Below, piece after piece: positions 48,134-56,455 of a stretch of 64,000 nucleotides of DNA. The position numbers were made by a program, and so were the translations under genes. The DNA comes from Demequina sp. NBRC 110056. Its GTDB lineage: Bacteria; Actinomycetota; Actinomycetes; Actinomycetales; Demequinaceae. The notes beneath the pieces are model-generated. The model had not been told where the DNA came from, did not search any database, and worked only from the letters and a program-made list of their open reading frames with translations. The stretch covers positions 124,001 through 188,000 of the forward strand of contig NZ_BBRM01000005.1 in NCBI RefSeq assembly GCF_002090155.1. Direction: 5' to 3'. Positions within the stretch are counted from its first letter, which is position 1; each line of letters opens with the position of its first letter.

Positions 48134-48841
48134 TCAGCGCGCCAACGCCCCCAGCGCCACCGACACCATCGCCTGGAAGGTCGTCTCGCGCATGTCGGAG
48201 CTGAGCGAGTCGCCGCGCACGACGTGATCGGAGATGGTCGCGATCATGAGCGCCTCGACGCCCTCGGCCGCGGCGACGGCGTACAGGCCAGCGGCCTCCA
48301 TCTCGACGGCGAGCGTGCCGTAGGCCGCCAGGCGCGGCACGAGCGTCGGGTCCGGGTGGTAGAACGCGTCAGAGGTGAGCACCGGGCCCACGGTGAGCGG
48401 CGCGCCGACGGCGTCAGCGTGGTCCGCCGCGGCGCGCACCAGCGCGAAGGACGGCGCGTGCGAGTAGTGCACCCCGGGCAGCCGATGCGCGGTCATGGAC
48501 GAGTCGGTGTGCGCCGCCGACGCGGCGATCACGTCCCCGAGCTGCAGCTCGGGGTGGATGCCGCCGGCGGTGCCCACGCGCACCAGGCGCTTGGCGCCGT
48601 AGTGGCGGATGAGCTCCGTCGCGTAGATGGTCGCGGACGGCATCCCCATGCCGGTCGCCATGACCGACAGCGGGCGACCGTCGACCGTTCCCGTGTAGCC
48701 GAGGATGCCGCGCACGTCGGTGACCAGCGACGCATCGTCGAGGAACGTCTCGGCGATCAGCTTCGCACGCCGAGGGTCGCCGGGCAGCAGGATGTCAGCA
48801 GCGAAGGCGCCGTCTGGCGCGGAGATGTGCGGTGTGGGCAT
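48134..48841 (-). CDS. deoD: Purine nucleoside phosphorylase, DeoD type
   Basis: 235 residues. Phosphorolyses purine (deoxy)nucleosides to base and (deoxy)ribose 1-phosphate, so it supplies the purine island with free bases. Visible are PGDPRRAKLIAE, RVGTAGGI with the phosphate contact, VLTSDAFYHPD and VEMEAAGLYAVAA with the base-recognition Glu/Met, and ISDHVVRGD with the catalytic Asp. Hexameric bacterial subgroup by length. Divergent neighbours are absent: the aldo-keto reductase lies 24 bp upstream on the same strand. Confidence 0.95.
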   Translation of the reverse strand: MPTPHISAPDGAFAADILLPGDPRRAKLIAETFLDDASLVTDVRGILGYTGTVDGRPLSVMATGMGMPSATIYATELIRHYGAKRLVRVGTAGGIHPELQLGDVIAASAAHTDSSMTAHRLPGVHYSHAPSFALVRAAADHADAVGAPLTVGPVLTSDAFYHPDPTLVPRLAAYGTLAVEMEAAGLYAVAAAEGVEALMIATISDHVVRGDSLSSDMRETTFQAMVSVALGALAR

Positions 48842-48865
48842 GCGCCCGAGCGTAGCCGTCCGGGA

Positions 48866-49702
48866 TCAGACGGCGTCGAACGTGTCCGGGTTGGGGCCCT
48901 GGCGTCCCGCCTCGCCCCGGTCGAGCGCGTCGATGCGCGCCATGTGCTCGTCCGACAGCCCGAAGTCGAAGATCTGGAAGTTCTGCTCCATGCGCTCGCG
49001 GTGCATGGACTTGGGGAAGATGATGTCCCCGCGCTGCACGTGCCAGCGCAGCACCACCTGCGAGGGCTCGCGTCCCAGGTCCGCCGCGATCGCCTGGATC
49101 TCCGAGTCCTTCACGGCCTCGCCCTTGGCCAGCGGGCCCCACGCCTCGACCGCGATGGCGTGCTCGTGCGAGGCCGCCCGGGCGGCCTCGTTGCGGAAGA
49201 ACGGGTGCGCCTCGATCTGGTTGACCACGGGAGCCACGCCCGTCTCGTCGATGATCCTCTCGAGGTGGTCGGGCTGGAAGTTCGAGACGCCTACCGAGGT
49301 GACGCGGCCCGCCTCAAGGAGCTCGAGCATCACCTTCCAGGTCGACACGAAGTCGCCGTCGTACCTGGTGGGCAGGGGCCAGTGGATGAGGAACAGGTCC
49401 AGACGGTCCAGGCCCAGCTTCGCCATGGTCTCGTCGAACGACCGCAGCGCATCGTCGCGCTCGTGCATCGAGTTGGTGAGCTTCGAGGTCACGTACACCT
49501 CGTCGCGAGGCAGCCCCGAGGCCGCGATCGCCTGACCCACTCCCTCCTCGTTGTGGTAGCCCTGCGCGGTGTCGATGTGGCGGTAGCCCACGTCGAGCGC
49601 GGTCGCGACCGTGGCCGCGGTCTCCTCGGGCGGCACCTGGAAGGTGCCGAAGCCCAGCTGGGGGATGGTGGTGCCGTCGTTGAGCGTCACTGTTGCCGTC
49701 AT
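48866..49702 (-). CDS. Aldo/keto reductase (first of two near-twins)
   Basis: 278 residues, NADPH-dependent AKR5-like barrel. The catalytic tetrad is visible: Asp in HIDTAQGY, Tyr in the same motif, Lys in YVTSKLTN and His in LFLIHWPLP; the cofactor pocket is FPKSMHRERMEQN. 2,5-Diketo-gluconate reductase-like enzymes look like this, but the substrate cannot be named. A second gene at 53018-53854 is closely similar over its whole length and flanks the same TetR/ABC unit. Confidence 0.92.
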   Translation of the reverse strand: MTATVTLNDGTTIPQLGFGTFQVPPEETAATVATALDVGYRHIDTAQGYHNEEGVGQAIAASGLPRDEVYVTSKLTNSMHERDDALRSFDETMAKLGLDRLDLFLIHWPLPTRYDGDFVSTWKVMLELLEAGRVTSVGVSNFQPDHLERIIDETGVAPVVNQIEAHPFFRNEAARAASHEHAIAVEAWGPLAKGEAVKDSEIQAIAADLGREPSQVVLRWHVQRGDIIFPKSMHRERMEQNFQIFDFGLSDEHMARIDALDRGEAGRQGPNPDTFDAV

Positions 49703-49742
49703 GGTCAGGCCAACCCGCCTGCGGGCGGGTTCATTCCAGAGG

Positions 49743-49751
49743 GCCGATGCG
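49743..49751 (+). repeat. GCCGATGCG intergenic motif
   Basis: Core motif between the TetR gene end and the first aldo/keto reductase. The same CATTCCA...GCCGATGCGC...CTCAG context recurs beside the second reductase at 53891. Confidence 0.85.
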
Positions 49752-49756
49752 CTCGC

Positions 49757-50356
49757 TCAGTCTCGGTCGAGGTACCGGTCGAGCGTGGGGCCGAGGTGGG
49801 CGATCAGCACGTCGCGGGGCATGGTCGCGAGGGCCGGGAGCTCCACGATGTACCGCGCCACGGCGACGCCAAGCATGTGCGAGCCCACGAGCGCCAGCCC
49901 GGTGTCGTTGGGGTCCCCGGAGAACTCGCGGTCCATCACTCCCCCGCCGATCGCGCGACGCACGGCAGCCGGCACGGCGGAGTCGCTGATGCTCGAGCGC
50001 ACGAGCGCACGGAGGATGGGCCCCGACTCGGGGTCCTCCCAGAGGTCGAGGTACGCGGACGCGAGGCGGAGCCCGCGTCCGGGCGACCGGTCCGCCAGCA
50101 CGCCGGACAGGCGACTCACGACCGGCGTCCGGTCCAGCACCGTCGCCGCGAACAACCCCTGCTTGTCACCGAACCAGTGACGGATCATTCCCGTGTCGAC
50201 CCCGGCAGATTGGGCGATCGACCGCATGGACGCGCCGTCATAGCCGCGCTCGGCGAACGCCGCACGCGCCGCATCCAGGACCGCATCGCGCGTATCGGCG
50301 TCACCAGGACGGCGCCCGCGTCGCGCTGGCGGCTGCTCCTGCGACGACGTGTCCAT
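49757..50356 (-). CDS. TetR-family transcriptional regulator
   Basis: 199 residues. N-terminal TetR helix-turn-helix (FAERGYDGASMRSIAQSAGVDTGMIRHWFGDKQGLF, in two stretches) and a C-terminal effector domain typical of regulators next to ABC exporters. It is divergent from that exporter, and an imperfect palindrome TCCACA-GG-TGTGGA covers the exporter promoter. Likely represses the exporter until a toxic compound is bound. Confidence 0.92.
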   Translation of the reverse strand: MDTSSQEQPPARRGRRPGDADTRDAVLDAARAAFAERGYDGASMRSIAQSAGVDTGMIRHWFGDKQGLFAATVLDRTPVVSRLSGVLADRSPGRGLRLASAYLDLWEDPESGPILRALVRSSISDSAVPAAVRRAIGGGVMDREFSGDPNDTGLALVGSHMLGVAVARYIVELPALATMPRDVLIAHLGPTLDRYLDRD

Positions 50357-50378
50357 TCCGGCATGCTAGCCGTAGCGG

Positions 50379-50408
50379 TTGCATATTTCCACAGGTGTGG
50401 AGTTAACT
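50379..50408 (+). promoter_or_regulatory. Exporter promoter with TetR operator
   Basis: TTGCAT (50379-50384) and TTAACT (50403-50408), 18-bp spacer containing TCCACA-GG-TGTGGA (50388-50401). This is the natural operator of the divergent TetR regulator, covering both promoters. Confidence 0.7.
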
Positions 50409-50446
50409 GGGACTCGTCGCACCGTCCCGCCAGGAGAGGCCACCCC

Positions 50447-51343
50447 ATGACCGAGCAGCCCGCCGTCATCGACGTCGAGGGACTGACCAAGTCCTACGGC
50501 AAGTTCAAGGCCCTCGACGGTGTGGACCTCACGGTCGCGAAGGGCGAGGTGCACGGCTTCCTGGGCCCCAACGGCGCAGGCAAGTCGACGACCATCCGCG
50601 TGCTGCTGGGGCTGCTCAAGGCGGACCGCGGCACAGTCTCGCTGCTCGGCGGCGACCCCTGGAAGGACGTCGTGGAGCTCCACCGGCGCCTGGCCTACGT
50701 CCCGGGCGACGTGTCGCTGTGGCCGGGCATGACCGGAGGCGAGGCCATCGACCTGCTCGGCAACCTGCGCGGCAGCCTCGACGAGGGACGCCGCAAGGAC
50801 CTGGTCGAGCGGTTCGAGCTCGACACCTCCAAGCGCGGCCGCCAGTACTCCAAGGGCAACCGTCAGAAGGTCGCGCTGGTCGCCGCCCTCGCCTCCGACG
50901 CGGAGCTGCTGATCCTCGATGAGCCCACCTCGGGACTCGACCCGCTCATGGAGCAGGTGTTCCAGGAGACGGTCCGCGAGGCGAAGGAGCGCGGCGTCTC
51001 CGTGCTGCTCAGCAGCCACATCATGTCGGAGGTCGAGACTCTGACCGATCGCCTCAGCATCATCCGCGACGGAGTCATCGTGCAGACCGGGACGCTCGAC
51101 GACCTGCGCACGGACACCCAGACCTCGATCGACGTGGTGCTGGAGCGCGTCCCCGACACGACTGACCTCGCGCCGCTCGAGAGCATCTCGATCAACGGCC
51201 ACCATCTGACCGCGACCGTCGACCCCGACAAGGTGGGCGAGGCGATGGCGACGCTCGCTCCCTACGGCATGTCCAAGCTCTCCGTCGAACCCGCAAGCCT
51301 CGAGAGCCTCTTCCTCAAGCTCTACGAGGAGACGCGCGCGTGA
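50447..51343 (+). CDS. ABC exporter ATP-binding protein
   Basis: 298 residues. Walker A GPNGAGKST, Q-loop in VPGDVSLWPGMTG, Walker B LLILDEPTSGLDP and H-loop SSHIMSEVE; the signature is unusual, YSKGNRQKVALVAAL, with KG instead of the second G of LSGG. C-terminal extension of ~75 residues typical of drug/daunorubicin-type DrrA-like ATPases. AGGAGAGG precedes the ATG. Stop overlaps the permease start (GTGA). Confidence 0.94.
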   Translation: MTEQPAVIDVEGLTKSYGKFKALDGVDLTVAKGEVHGFLGPNGAGKSTTIRVLLGLLKADRGTVSLLGGDPWKDVVELHRRLAYVPGDVSLWPGMTGGEAIDLLGNLRGSLDEGRRKDLVERFELDTSKRGRQYSKGNRQKVALVAALASDAELLILDEPTSGLDPLMEQVFQETVREAKERGVSVLLSSHIMSEVETLTDRLSIIRDGVIVQTGTLDDLRTDTQTSIDVVLERVPDTTDLAPLESISINGHHLTATVDPDKVGEAMATLAPYGMSKLSVEPASLESLFLKLYEETRA

Positions 51344-52980
51344 CGACGGCCCCGGCCACCGCATCGGCCCCTCGTACAGGTCGCCGCGAGAGCGCGACCA
51401 CCGGGACGCGCCTGCTGCTGCGCACGTCCCTCAAGCACGACGGACGCCTGATGGCGCCGTGGATCCTGCTCATCACCGTGCTGTCGGTGTCGTCGGTGCT
51501 CGTGTACCCGTGGGTGTTCCCCGACCAGGCCGACCGCGAGGGCCTGCAGCAGGCCGTGGAGGCGAACCCGGCCATCGGGCTGATCTTCGGCCCGCCCACC
51601 GACCTCCTCACCACGGACGGCTTCAACGCGTGGCGCACGCTCGCTCTCGGCGGGTTCCTCGCCGCGATGGGCGCGATCTTCACGGTCACCCGTGCGACCC
51701 GCGGTCAGGAGGACTCCGGCCAGGCGGAGCTGCTCGCCTCCGGCGTGCTGGGGCGCTCGTCGCGCCTGCTCACCGGCGTGGCGATGGCGCTCATCGCGGG
51801 CATCGCGACCGGCGTGATCGCTGGCGGCCTCACGGTGCTGTGTGGCGGAGGCGCCGAGGCTTCGTGGCTGCTGGCGTGCACGTGGACGGTCACAGGCTGG
51901 ATGTTCGCCGGAGTGGCGGCGGTCACGGCCCAAATCGGCGCCGACGCGCGCACCTCGACCGCCATCTCGATCTCGGCCCTCGGCACCCTGTTCATCCTGC
52001 GCGGCTTCGCGTACTCGATCGAGGCGCCGGAGTGGACCATCTGGATCAACCCCCTCGGATGGATGCAGGAGACGCAGCCGGCCGGCGACAACCTATGGTG
52101 GCCCCTCGCCCTGGGCGTCGCGCTGACCGGGATCCTTCTGGCCGTCGCATTCAGGCTCGAGGGATCGCGCGACTTCGGCCAGGGCCTCGTCAAGCCCGGC
52201 CCCGGTCCCGACCGCGGCCGCGCCCGCAGCCCGTGGGGGCTCGCGTGGCGTCTGTCGAAGGGCTCGGCCCTGACGTGGACCGTGGCATTCGTGCTGCTCG
52301 GCTTCGTGTTCGGCTACTTCGCGACCTCGATCGTCGACCTCATCGATCCCGACAGCCCCATGGCCGCAGCGCTCGCGGGAGGCGCGGCCTCCGCCGACGC
52401 CCTGGTCGCGTCCTTCCTCGTCATGATCCTGTCGATGATCGGCATCTTCGCGGCGATCCCCAGCGTCCAGGTGATGCTGCGGGTGCGCTCCGAGGAGATG
52501 GAGGACCGCGTCGAACCGATCATGGCGACCGCCGTGGCCCGACCGCGCTACTACGGGGCGAACGTGCTGCTCGCCTTCGCCCTGCCCGTCCTCTACATGG
52601 CCGTCGCGGGCGCCATCGTCGCCTTCCTCGCGTCGCGCTCGGATCTGGGCGTCGAGTTCGGGGAGGTGTGGCTCCAGGCGCTGACCATCGTGCCGGCGAC
52701 CTGGACCATCGTCGCGGTGTCGGTGTTCGTGGTCGGCGCGAGGCCGAAGGTCGCCGTCGCCGCGTGGGCCGGCGTGGCCGCATCGTTCATCCTCACGCTC
52801 CTGGGCCCGTCGTTCGGCCTGCCGGACTGGGCGCTCGGCATCAGCCCCGTGTGGCACGTGCCGGACATCCTGTTGCCCGACCCCGACTGGACGGGCCTCA
52901 TGTGGGTGTCGCTGTTCACGCTCGGCTTCACCGTGATCGGCTTCGCAGGCTTCCGCCGCCGCGACCTGGCGGTCGAGTGA
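51340..52980 (+). CDS. ABC exporter permease, fused two-half type
   Basis: 546 residues, GTG start overlapping the ATPase stop. About 12 membrane segments in two halves, each beginning with a hydrophilic stretch, so the gene carries both permease halves. LLASGVLGRSSRLLTGVAM in the first half and EDRVEPIMATAVARPRYYGANVLLAF in the second mirror each other. Such tetronasin/TnrB3-like exporters remove polyketide or peptide antibiotics. Substrate unknown. Confidence 0.88.
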   Translation: MTTAPATASAPRTGRRESATTGTRLLLRTSLKHDGRLMAPWILLITVLSVSSVLVYPWVFPDQADREGLQQAVEANPAIGLIFGPPTDLLTTDGFNAWRTLALGGFLAAMGAIFTVTRATRGQEDSGQAELLASGVLGRSSRLLTGVAMALIAGIATGVIAGGLTVLCGGGAEASWLLACTWTVTGWMFAGVAAVTAQIGADARTSTAISISALGTLFILRGFAYSIEAPEWTIWINPLGWMQETQPAGDNLWWPLALGVALTGILLAVAFRLEGSRDFGQGLVKPGPGPDRGRARSPWGLAWRLSKGSALTWTVAFVLLGFVFGYFATSIVDLIDPDSPMAAALAGGAASADALVASFLVMILSMIGIFAAIPSVQVMLRVRSEEMEDRVEPIMATAVARPRYYGANVLLAFALPVLYMAVAGAIVAFLASRSDLGVEFGEVWLQALTIVPATWTIVAVSVFVVGARPKVAVAAWAGVAASFILTLLGPSFGLPDWALGISPVWHVPDILLPDPDWTGLMWVSLFTLGFTVIGFAGFRRRDLAVE

Positions 52981-53017
52981 CCCTGCGGTCGAGGAGGCGG
53001 CGGTTGCCGCCAGCGAG

Positions 53018-53854
53018 TCACAGCCCGGCGTAGGTGACCGGGTGCGGGCCGCCGCGCCCCGCCTCGCCCATCGAGATCCCGTCGATACGCGCCATCTGCC
53101 CGCCAGCGAGCTCGAAGTCGAAGACCTGCAGGTTCTCGACGATCCGATCGCCGCTCATGGACTTGGGGAAGACGATGTCGCCGCGCTGCAGGTGCCAGCG
53201 CAGCACGACCTGGGAGGGCTCACGGCCCGCCTCGGCAGCGATCTCCCGGACCACGTCGTTGCGCACGGCGCGCCCCTTCGCGAGCGGCGCCCACGCCTCG
53301 ACGGCGATCCCGTGCGCGCGCGATGCCGCGCGCGCCTCCTCATTCGGGAAGAAGGGATGCACCTCGATCTGGTTCACGACGGGCGCGACCCCGGTCTCGC
53401 CGATGATGCGGCTCAGGTGCTCGGGTTCGAAGTTGGACACGCCAGCGGACGTCAGCCGACCATCGGCCACCAGCTCAAGGAGCGCCGTCCACGTCGACAC
53501 GAAGTCGCCTCCGTGCCGCGTCGGCAGGGGCCAGTGGATGAGGAACAGGTCGAGGCGCTCGAACCGGAGCTGGGCGAGAGACTGGTCGAACGACCGCAGC
53601 ACGTCATCGCGCGCGTGATGGCCGTCGGCGAGCTTCGACGCCACGTACAGCTCCTCGCGCGGCACGCCCGAGCGTGCGATCGCCTCGCCGACCCCGGCCT
53701 CGTTGCCGTACCGCTGCGCCGTGTCGATGTGCCGGTAGCCGGCATCGAGCGCGCGGGAGACGACCGCCGCCGCATCCTCCTGAGGCACGCCGCCGGTCCC
53801 GAAGCCGAGCTGCGGGATGGCGGTCCCATCGTTGAGCGTGACCGTGGGGATCAT
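53018..53854 (-). CDS. Aldo/keto reductase (second near-twin)
   Basis: 278 residues, the same length as the gene at 48866-49702, and similar throughout (VTLNDGT-IPQLGFGT, RLDLFLIHWPLPTR, APVVNQIE-HPFF). Catalytic Tyr in TAQRYGNE, Lys in YVASKLAD and His in LIHWPLP are present. Its upstream region also resembles that of the twin, including the GCCGATGCG motif. An old duplication with an exporter/TetR unit between the copies is the simplest view. Confidence 0.92.
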   Translation of the reverse strand: MIPTVTLNDGTAIPQLGFGTGGVPQEDAAAVVSRALDAGYRHIDTAQRYGNEAGVGEAIARSGVPREELYVASKLADGHHARDDVLRSFDQSLAQLRFERLDLFLIHWPLPTRHGGDFVSTWTALLELVADGRLTSAGVSNFEPEHLSRIIGETGVAPVVNQIEVHPFFPNEEARAASRAHGIAVEAWAPLAKGRAVRNDVVREIAAEAGREPSQVVLRWHLQRGDIVFPKSMSGDRIVENLQVFDFELAGGQMARIDGISMGEAGRGGPHPVTYAGL

Positions 53855-53890
53855 GGTGAGGCGAACCGTCGCGGCAGTCGGGCCATTCCA

Positions 53891-53899
53891 GCCGATGCG
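53891..53899 (+). repeat. GCCGATGCG intergenic motif
   Basis: Core motif between the second aldo/keto reductase and uraH; flanked by CATTCCA and CGCTCAG as at 49743. Confidence 0.85.
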
Positions 53900-53902
53900 C
53901 GC

Positions 53903-54235
53903 TCAGCTTCCCCTGTACGTCGAGTACGCGAAGGGGCTGAGGAGCAGGGGCACGTGATAGTGATCGCCTCCGGCCACCTCGAACGTGATGACGACCTCGG
54001 GATAGAACGTCGCGACGTCGCGCGTCGAGAAGTACATGCCCGTGTCGAAGCGCACCTGATACACCCCGTCGTCGAGGTGATCGGGGCCGAGCTCGGGGAT
54101 GCGGCCGTCCGCATTGGTGACGCCCGAGGCGAGCGGCTCCCACCCCTCTCCTCCCCGCTCGGAGAGCGTGACGGCGATGCCGGCCGCGGGCGTGCCGCTC
54201 ACGGCGTCCAGCACGTGCGTGGTGACGTGGCTCAT
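53903..54235 (-). CDS. uraH: 5-Hydroxyisourate hydrolase
   Basis: 110 residues, transthyretin-like fold. Hydrolyses 5-hydroxyisourate made by urate oxidase to OHCU. Family signatures: VTTHVLDAVSGTPAAGI with the N-terminal catalytic His, RFDTGMYF, HYHVPLLLSPFAYSTYRGS with the diagnostic C-terminal YRGS tetrapeptide. Overlaps the stop of the OHCU decarboxylase gene by 4 bp, so the two steps are coupled. Confidence 0.96.
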   Translation of the reverse strand: MSHVTTHVLDAVSGTPAAGIAVTLSERGGEGWEPLASGVTNADGRIPELGPDHLDDGVYQVRFDTGMYFSTRDVATFYPEVVITFEVAGGDHYHVPLLLSPFAYSTYRGS

Positions 54236-54699
54236 GCGTCCTCCCAGATCTGGCGCAGCCTCAGCCCGGCGATCTGCCGCAGCTGCTCCCCCACCTCATC
54301 GGTCTCGACCGCCGGATCGTTGAGCAGCCTGCGGTCGAGCTCCTCGAGGATGTCCGCGCGCGTACGGCCCGCCGCGCGGATGAGGAACACGCGCCCGAAC
54401 TGCGCCTCGTAGCGCTCGTTTCCCTCGTGCAGGCGCTCGGCGAGCTGCTCGTCCGGGTCCTGGCTCGAGGACTGCTCGGCACGTGAGAATCGAGCCTCCG
54501 CGCCCTCGCCGGCAGCGCGTTCGCCGATGCGCGGGTGGGCGGCCAGCGCCTCGTCCACCTCGGCCTCGCTCAAGGGGGTCGCGACGTCCGTCGCCGCGGC
54601 GACGAGCGCATCGGCGCTGCCGAAGTCCTGAGCGGCCAGCGCATCGGCCACTCGCTCGACCCGCAGACACTCGAGAAGCTGCTCTCGCTCGAACCTCAT
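54232..54699 (-). CDS. uraD: OHCU decarboxylase
   Basis: 155 residues, alpha-helical family. Decarboxylates 2-oxo-4-hydroxy-4-carboxy-5-ureidoimidazoline to (S)-allantoin. AAHPRIGE carries the catalytic His, SRAEQSSSQDP the Ser/Gln/Glu cluster and NERYEAQFGRVFLIRAAG the conserved C-terminal motif. The ATG is 23 bp from the divergent mocA-like start, so the two genes share one very short promoter region. Confidence 0.95.
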   Translation of the reverse strand: MRFEREQLLECLRVERVADALAAQDFGSADALVAAATDVATPLSEAEVDEALAAHPRIGERAAGEGAEARFSRAEQSSSQDPDEQLAERLHEGNERYEAQFGRVFLIRAAGRTRADILEELDRRLLNDPAVETDEVGEQLRQIAGLRLRQIWEDA

Positions 54700-54722
54700 G
54701 CGCCCATCGTAGGGTGAGGCGC

Positions 54723-55280
54723 ATGGATGTCACGGGAGTGGTGCTCGCGGCCGGCGCGGGCTCGCGTTCGGGCGGGGCGAAGGCCCTCCGGAGCGCCCCG
54801 GACGGGACGCCGTGGCTCGCGATCGCGAGCGAGGCGCTGCGCGACGCCGGGTGCCGCGAGGTGATCGCGGTGCTAGGCGCGGAGGCCGAGGACGCCCTCG
54901 CGCTGGTGCCCCGCGGGGTCCTGCCGGTGGTGGCGACGGACTGGCACGAGGGCCAGTCCGCCTCGCTCAAGGTTGGCCTCGCCGCGGCGGCGACCTCGAG
55001 CGCCGACGCCGTCCTGCTGACGCTCGTCGACCTGCCGGGCCAGACCGCGGCCGCCGGGCGCCGGGTCATCGACGCCGGCAGCGACGACCCGCGCGGCTCG
55101 CTGGCGCGCGCCCACTACGACGACGCCCCCGGGCACCCGGTCCTGCTGGGGCGCGACCACTGGGCCGAGATCGCCGAGTCCGCCACGGGCGACCGAGGCG
55201 CCCGGGACTACCTGCGCAGCCACCTGGTCTTCGAGGTCGACTGCTCGGACCTCGGCGGCGGCGCGGACGGCGACCACTAG
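54723..55280 (+). CDS. Molybdenum cofactor cytidylyltransferase-like protein (MocA)
   Basis: 185 residues, NTP-transferase fold: VVLAAGAGSRSGGAKALR at the start binds the nucleotide, LLTLVDLPGQ replaces the usual DQP motif, and the GHPVLLGRDHW segment is typical of MocA/MobA-like proteins. It probably forms the dinucleotide cofactor used by molybdenum hydroxylases such as the xanthine dehydrogenase in this window. A different nucleotidyltransferase role cannot be excluded because the motif D-x-P is DLP rather than DMP. Confidence 0.8.
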   Translation: MDVTGVVLAAGAGSRSGGAKALRSAPDGTPWLAIASEALRDAGCREVIAVLGAEAEDALALVPRGVLPVVATDWHEGQSASLKVGLAAAATSSADAVLLTLVDLPGQTAAAGRRVIDAGSDDPRGSLARAHYDDAPGHPVLLGRDHWAEIAESATGDRGARDYLRSHLVFEVDCSDLGGGADGDH

Positions 55281-55310
55281 CCCGGCGGGTTCCCCGTCCC
55301 GCCCCCACCG

Positions 55311-55369
55311 GGTTCGTGTAGACATCGTCCACACACGCGGGTTCGGTGCGCGCTGCGTGTAGCCCTGAG
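55311..55369. repeat. Family C repeat, copy 2 (one arm)
   Basis: 59 bp matching the right arm of the large hairpin at 25948-26098 (about 80% identity, starting GGTTCGTGTAGAC). Only one arm is evident here. Lies in the convergent gap between mocA-like and diacylglycerol-kinase-like genes. Confidence 0.75.
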
Positions 55370-55395
55370 TCGCGCGACGTCGTGACGCCTGCGCC

Positions 55396-56352
55396 TCAGT
55401 CGCGCGGCACCCGCACCTGGAGGGCGCCCGGCTGAAGGGAGAACTCGACGTGATCGGACTCCCCCACCTCGTCGCCGTCCAGCTCGAGCACGCGAGGCTC
55501 CTCGAGATCGAGCGCCACCGCCGTCGCCCGCCGGTGCTCGACCGAGTCGCTGCTGGCGGCCTCATCGGACGCGCCCACCATCCGCTTGAGCCCGTTGTCC
55601 CAGACCATCGAGCGCAGGGTATCGAGCCATCCGCCCACGTCCTCGGCGCTGAGCACGAGCATGTCGAGCTCGCCATCCGCGGGGTCCGCGTCGGGCAGCA
55701 GGGTGACGCCGCCGGTGAGGATGCCGCAGTTGCCGACGATGAGCGTGTGCGCCTCGCGCCGCTGGACCTCCTCGCCATCGACCGTGAGGTCCATGTGGAT
55801 GATGTCGCTCGCCGAGACGGCACGGCCCAAGGACTCGACGTACGCGAGCCATCCGACCTTGCCCTTGAGGTCCTCATCCGTCTCCGTGATCATGTGGGCG
55901 TCGATGCCGACACCTGCCATCACGGTGAACGCGAACCGGCAGCGGCCGGACTCGACCTCCGCGTCGGCCCACCCAAGGTCGATGGTGCGCGTGTCGCCGC
56001 CGAGCGCCACCTCGAACGCGGCGCCTTTGCTGCGCAGGGGGAGGCCGAGGTTGCGAGCGAGCAGGTTGCCCGTACCCATGGGCACGACGCCGAGTGCGGC
56101 CTCCGTGTCGGCGTCCGCCAGGCACTCCGCCACCGCCCGCACGGTTCCGTCGCCGCCCGCTGCGATCACCAGATCCGCGCCGGCATCGAGTGCCTCGCGC
56201 GCCTGGCCGCGACCCGGGTCGTCGACGCTGGTCTCGAACCACGACACTGCGGGGAGCTCGCCGTCACCGACTCCGTCGGCGAGAGCGGCCTCCAGATCAT
56301 CCTTGCTGGTCTTGGACGGGTTCCAGACGATCGCCACGTGGTTCGAGCCCAC
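55396..56352 (-). CDS. Diacylglycerol kinase-family lipid kinase
   Basis: 318 residues of the DAGK/YegS fold. ATP site: VIAAGGDGTVRAVAECL and GVVPMGTGNLLARNLGLP; the catalytic region includes GVGIDAHM. These enzymes phosphorylate diacylglycerol, sphingosine-like or polyprenyl lipids at the membrane. No signal peptide or membrane span. Not obviously connected to the purine genes around it. Confidence 0.92.
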   Translation of the reverse strand: MGSNHVAIVWNPSKTSKDDLEAALADGVGDGELPAVSWFETSVDDPGRGQAREALDAGADLVIAAGGDGTVRAVAECLADADTEAALGVVPMGTGNLLARNLGLPLRSKGAAFEVALGGDTRTIDLGWADAEVESGRCRFAFTVMAGVGIDAHMITETDEDLKGKVGWLAYVESLGRAVSASDIIHMDLTVDGEEVQRREAHTLIVGNCGILTGGVTLLPDADPADGELDMLVLSAEDVGGWLDTLRSMVWDNGLKRMVGASDEAASSDSVEHRRATAVALDLEEPRVLELDGDEVGESDHVEFSLQPGALQVRVPRD

Positions 56353-56455
56353 CCGGTGCCTCCTTCGATCGATGGTCGTGGGCTCATCGTCGCTCGCGCG
56401 GACCCGTCGGTCAACGACCGCGACGTCCCGACCCCGTGCCCGCGCGGGTCGGCGC

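Noticed and set aside
48224-50446. Plus-strand frame extending upstream of the exporter ATPase across the TetR and aldo/keto reductase genes
   Set aside because: Only the last 299 codons resemble a protein; the rest is antisense to recognised genes, so the ATG at 50447 is the start.
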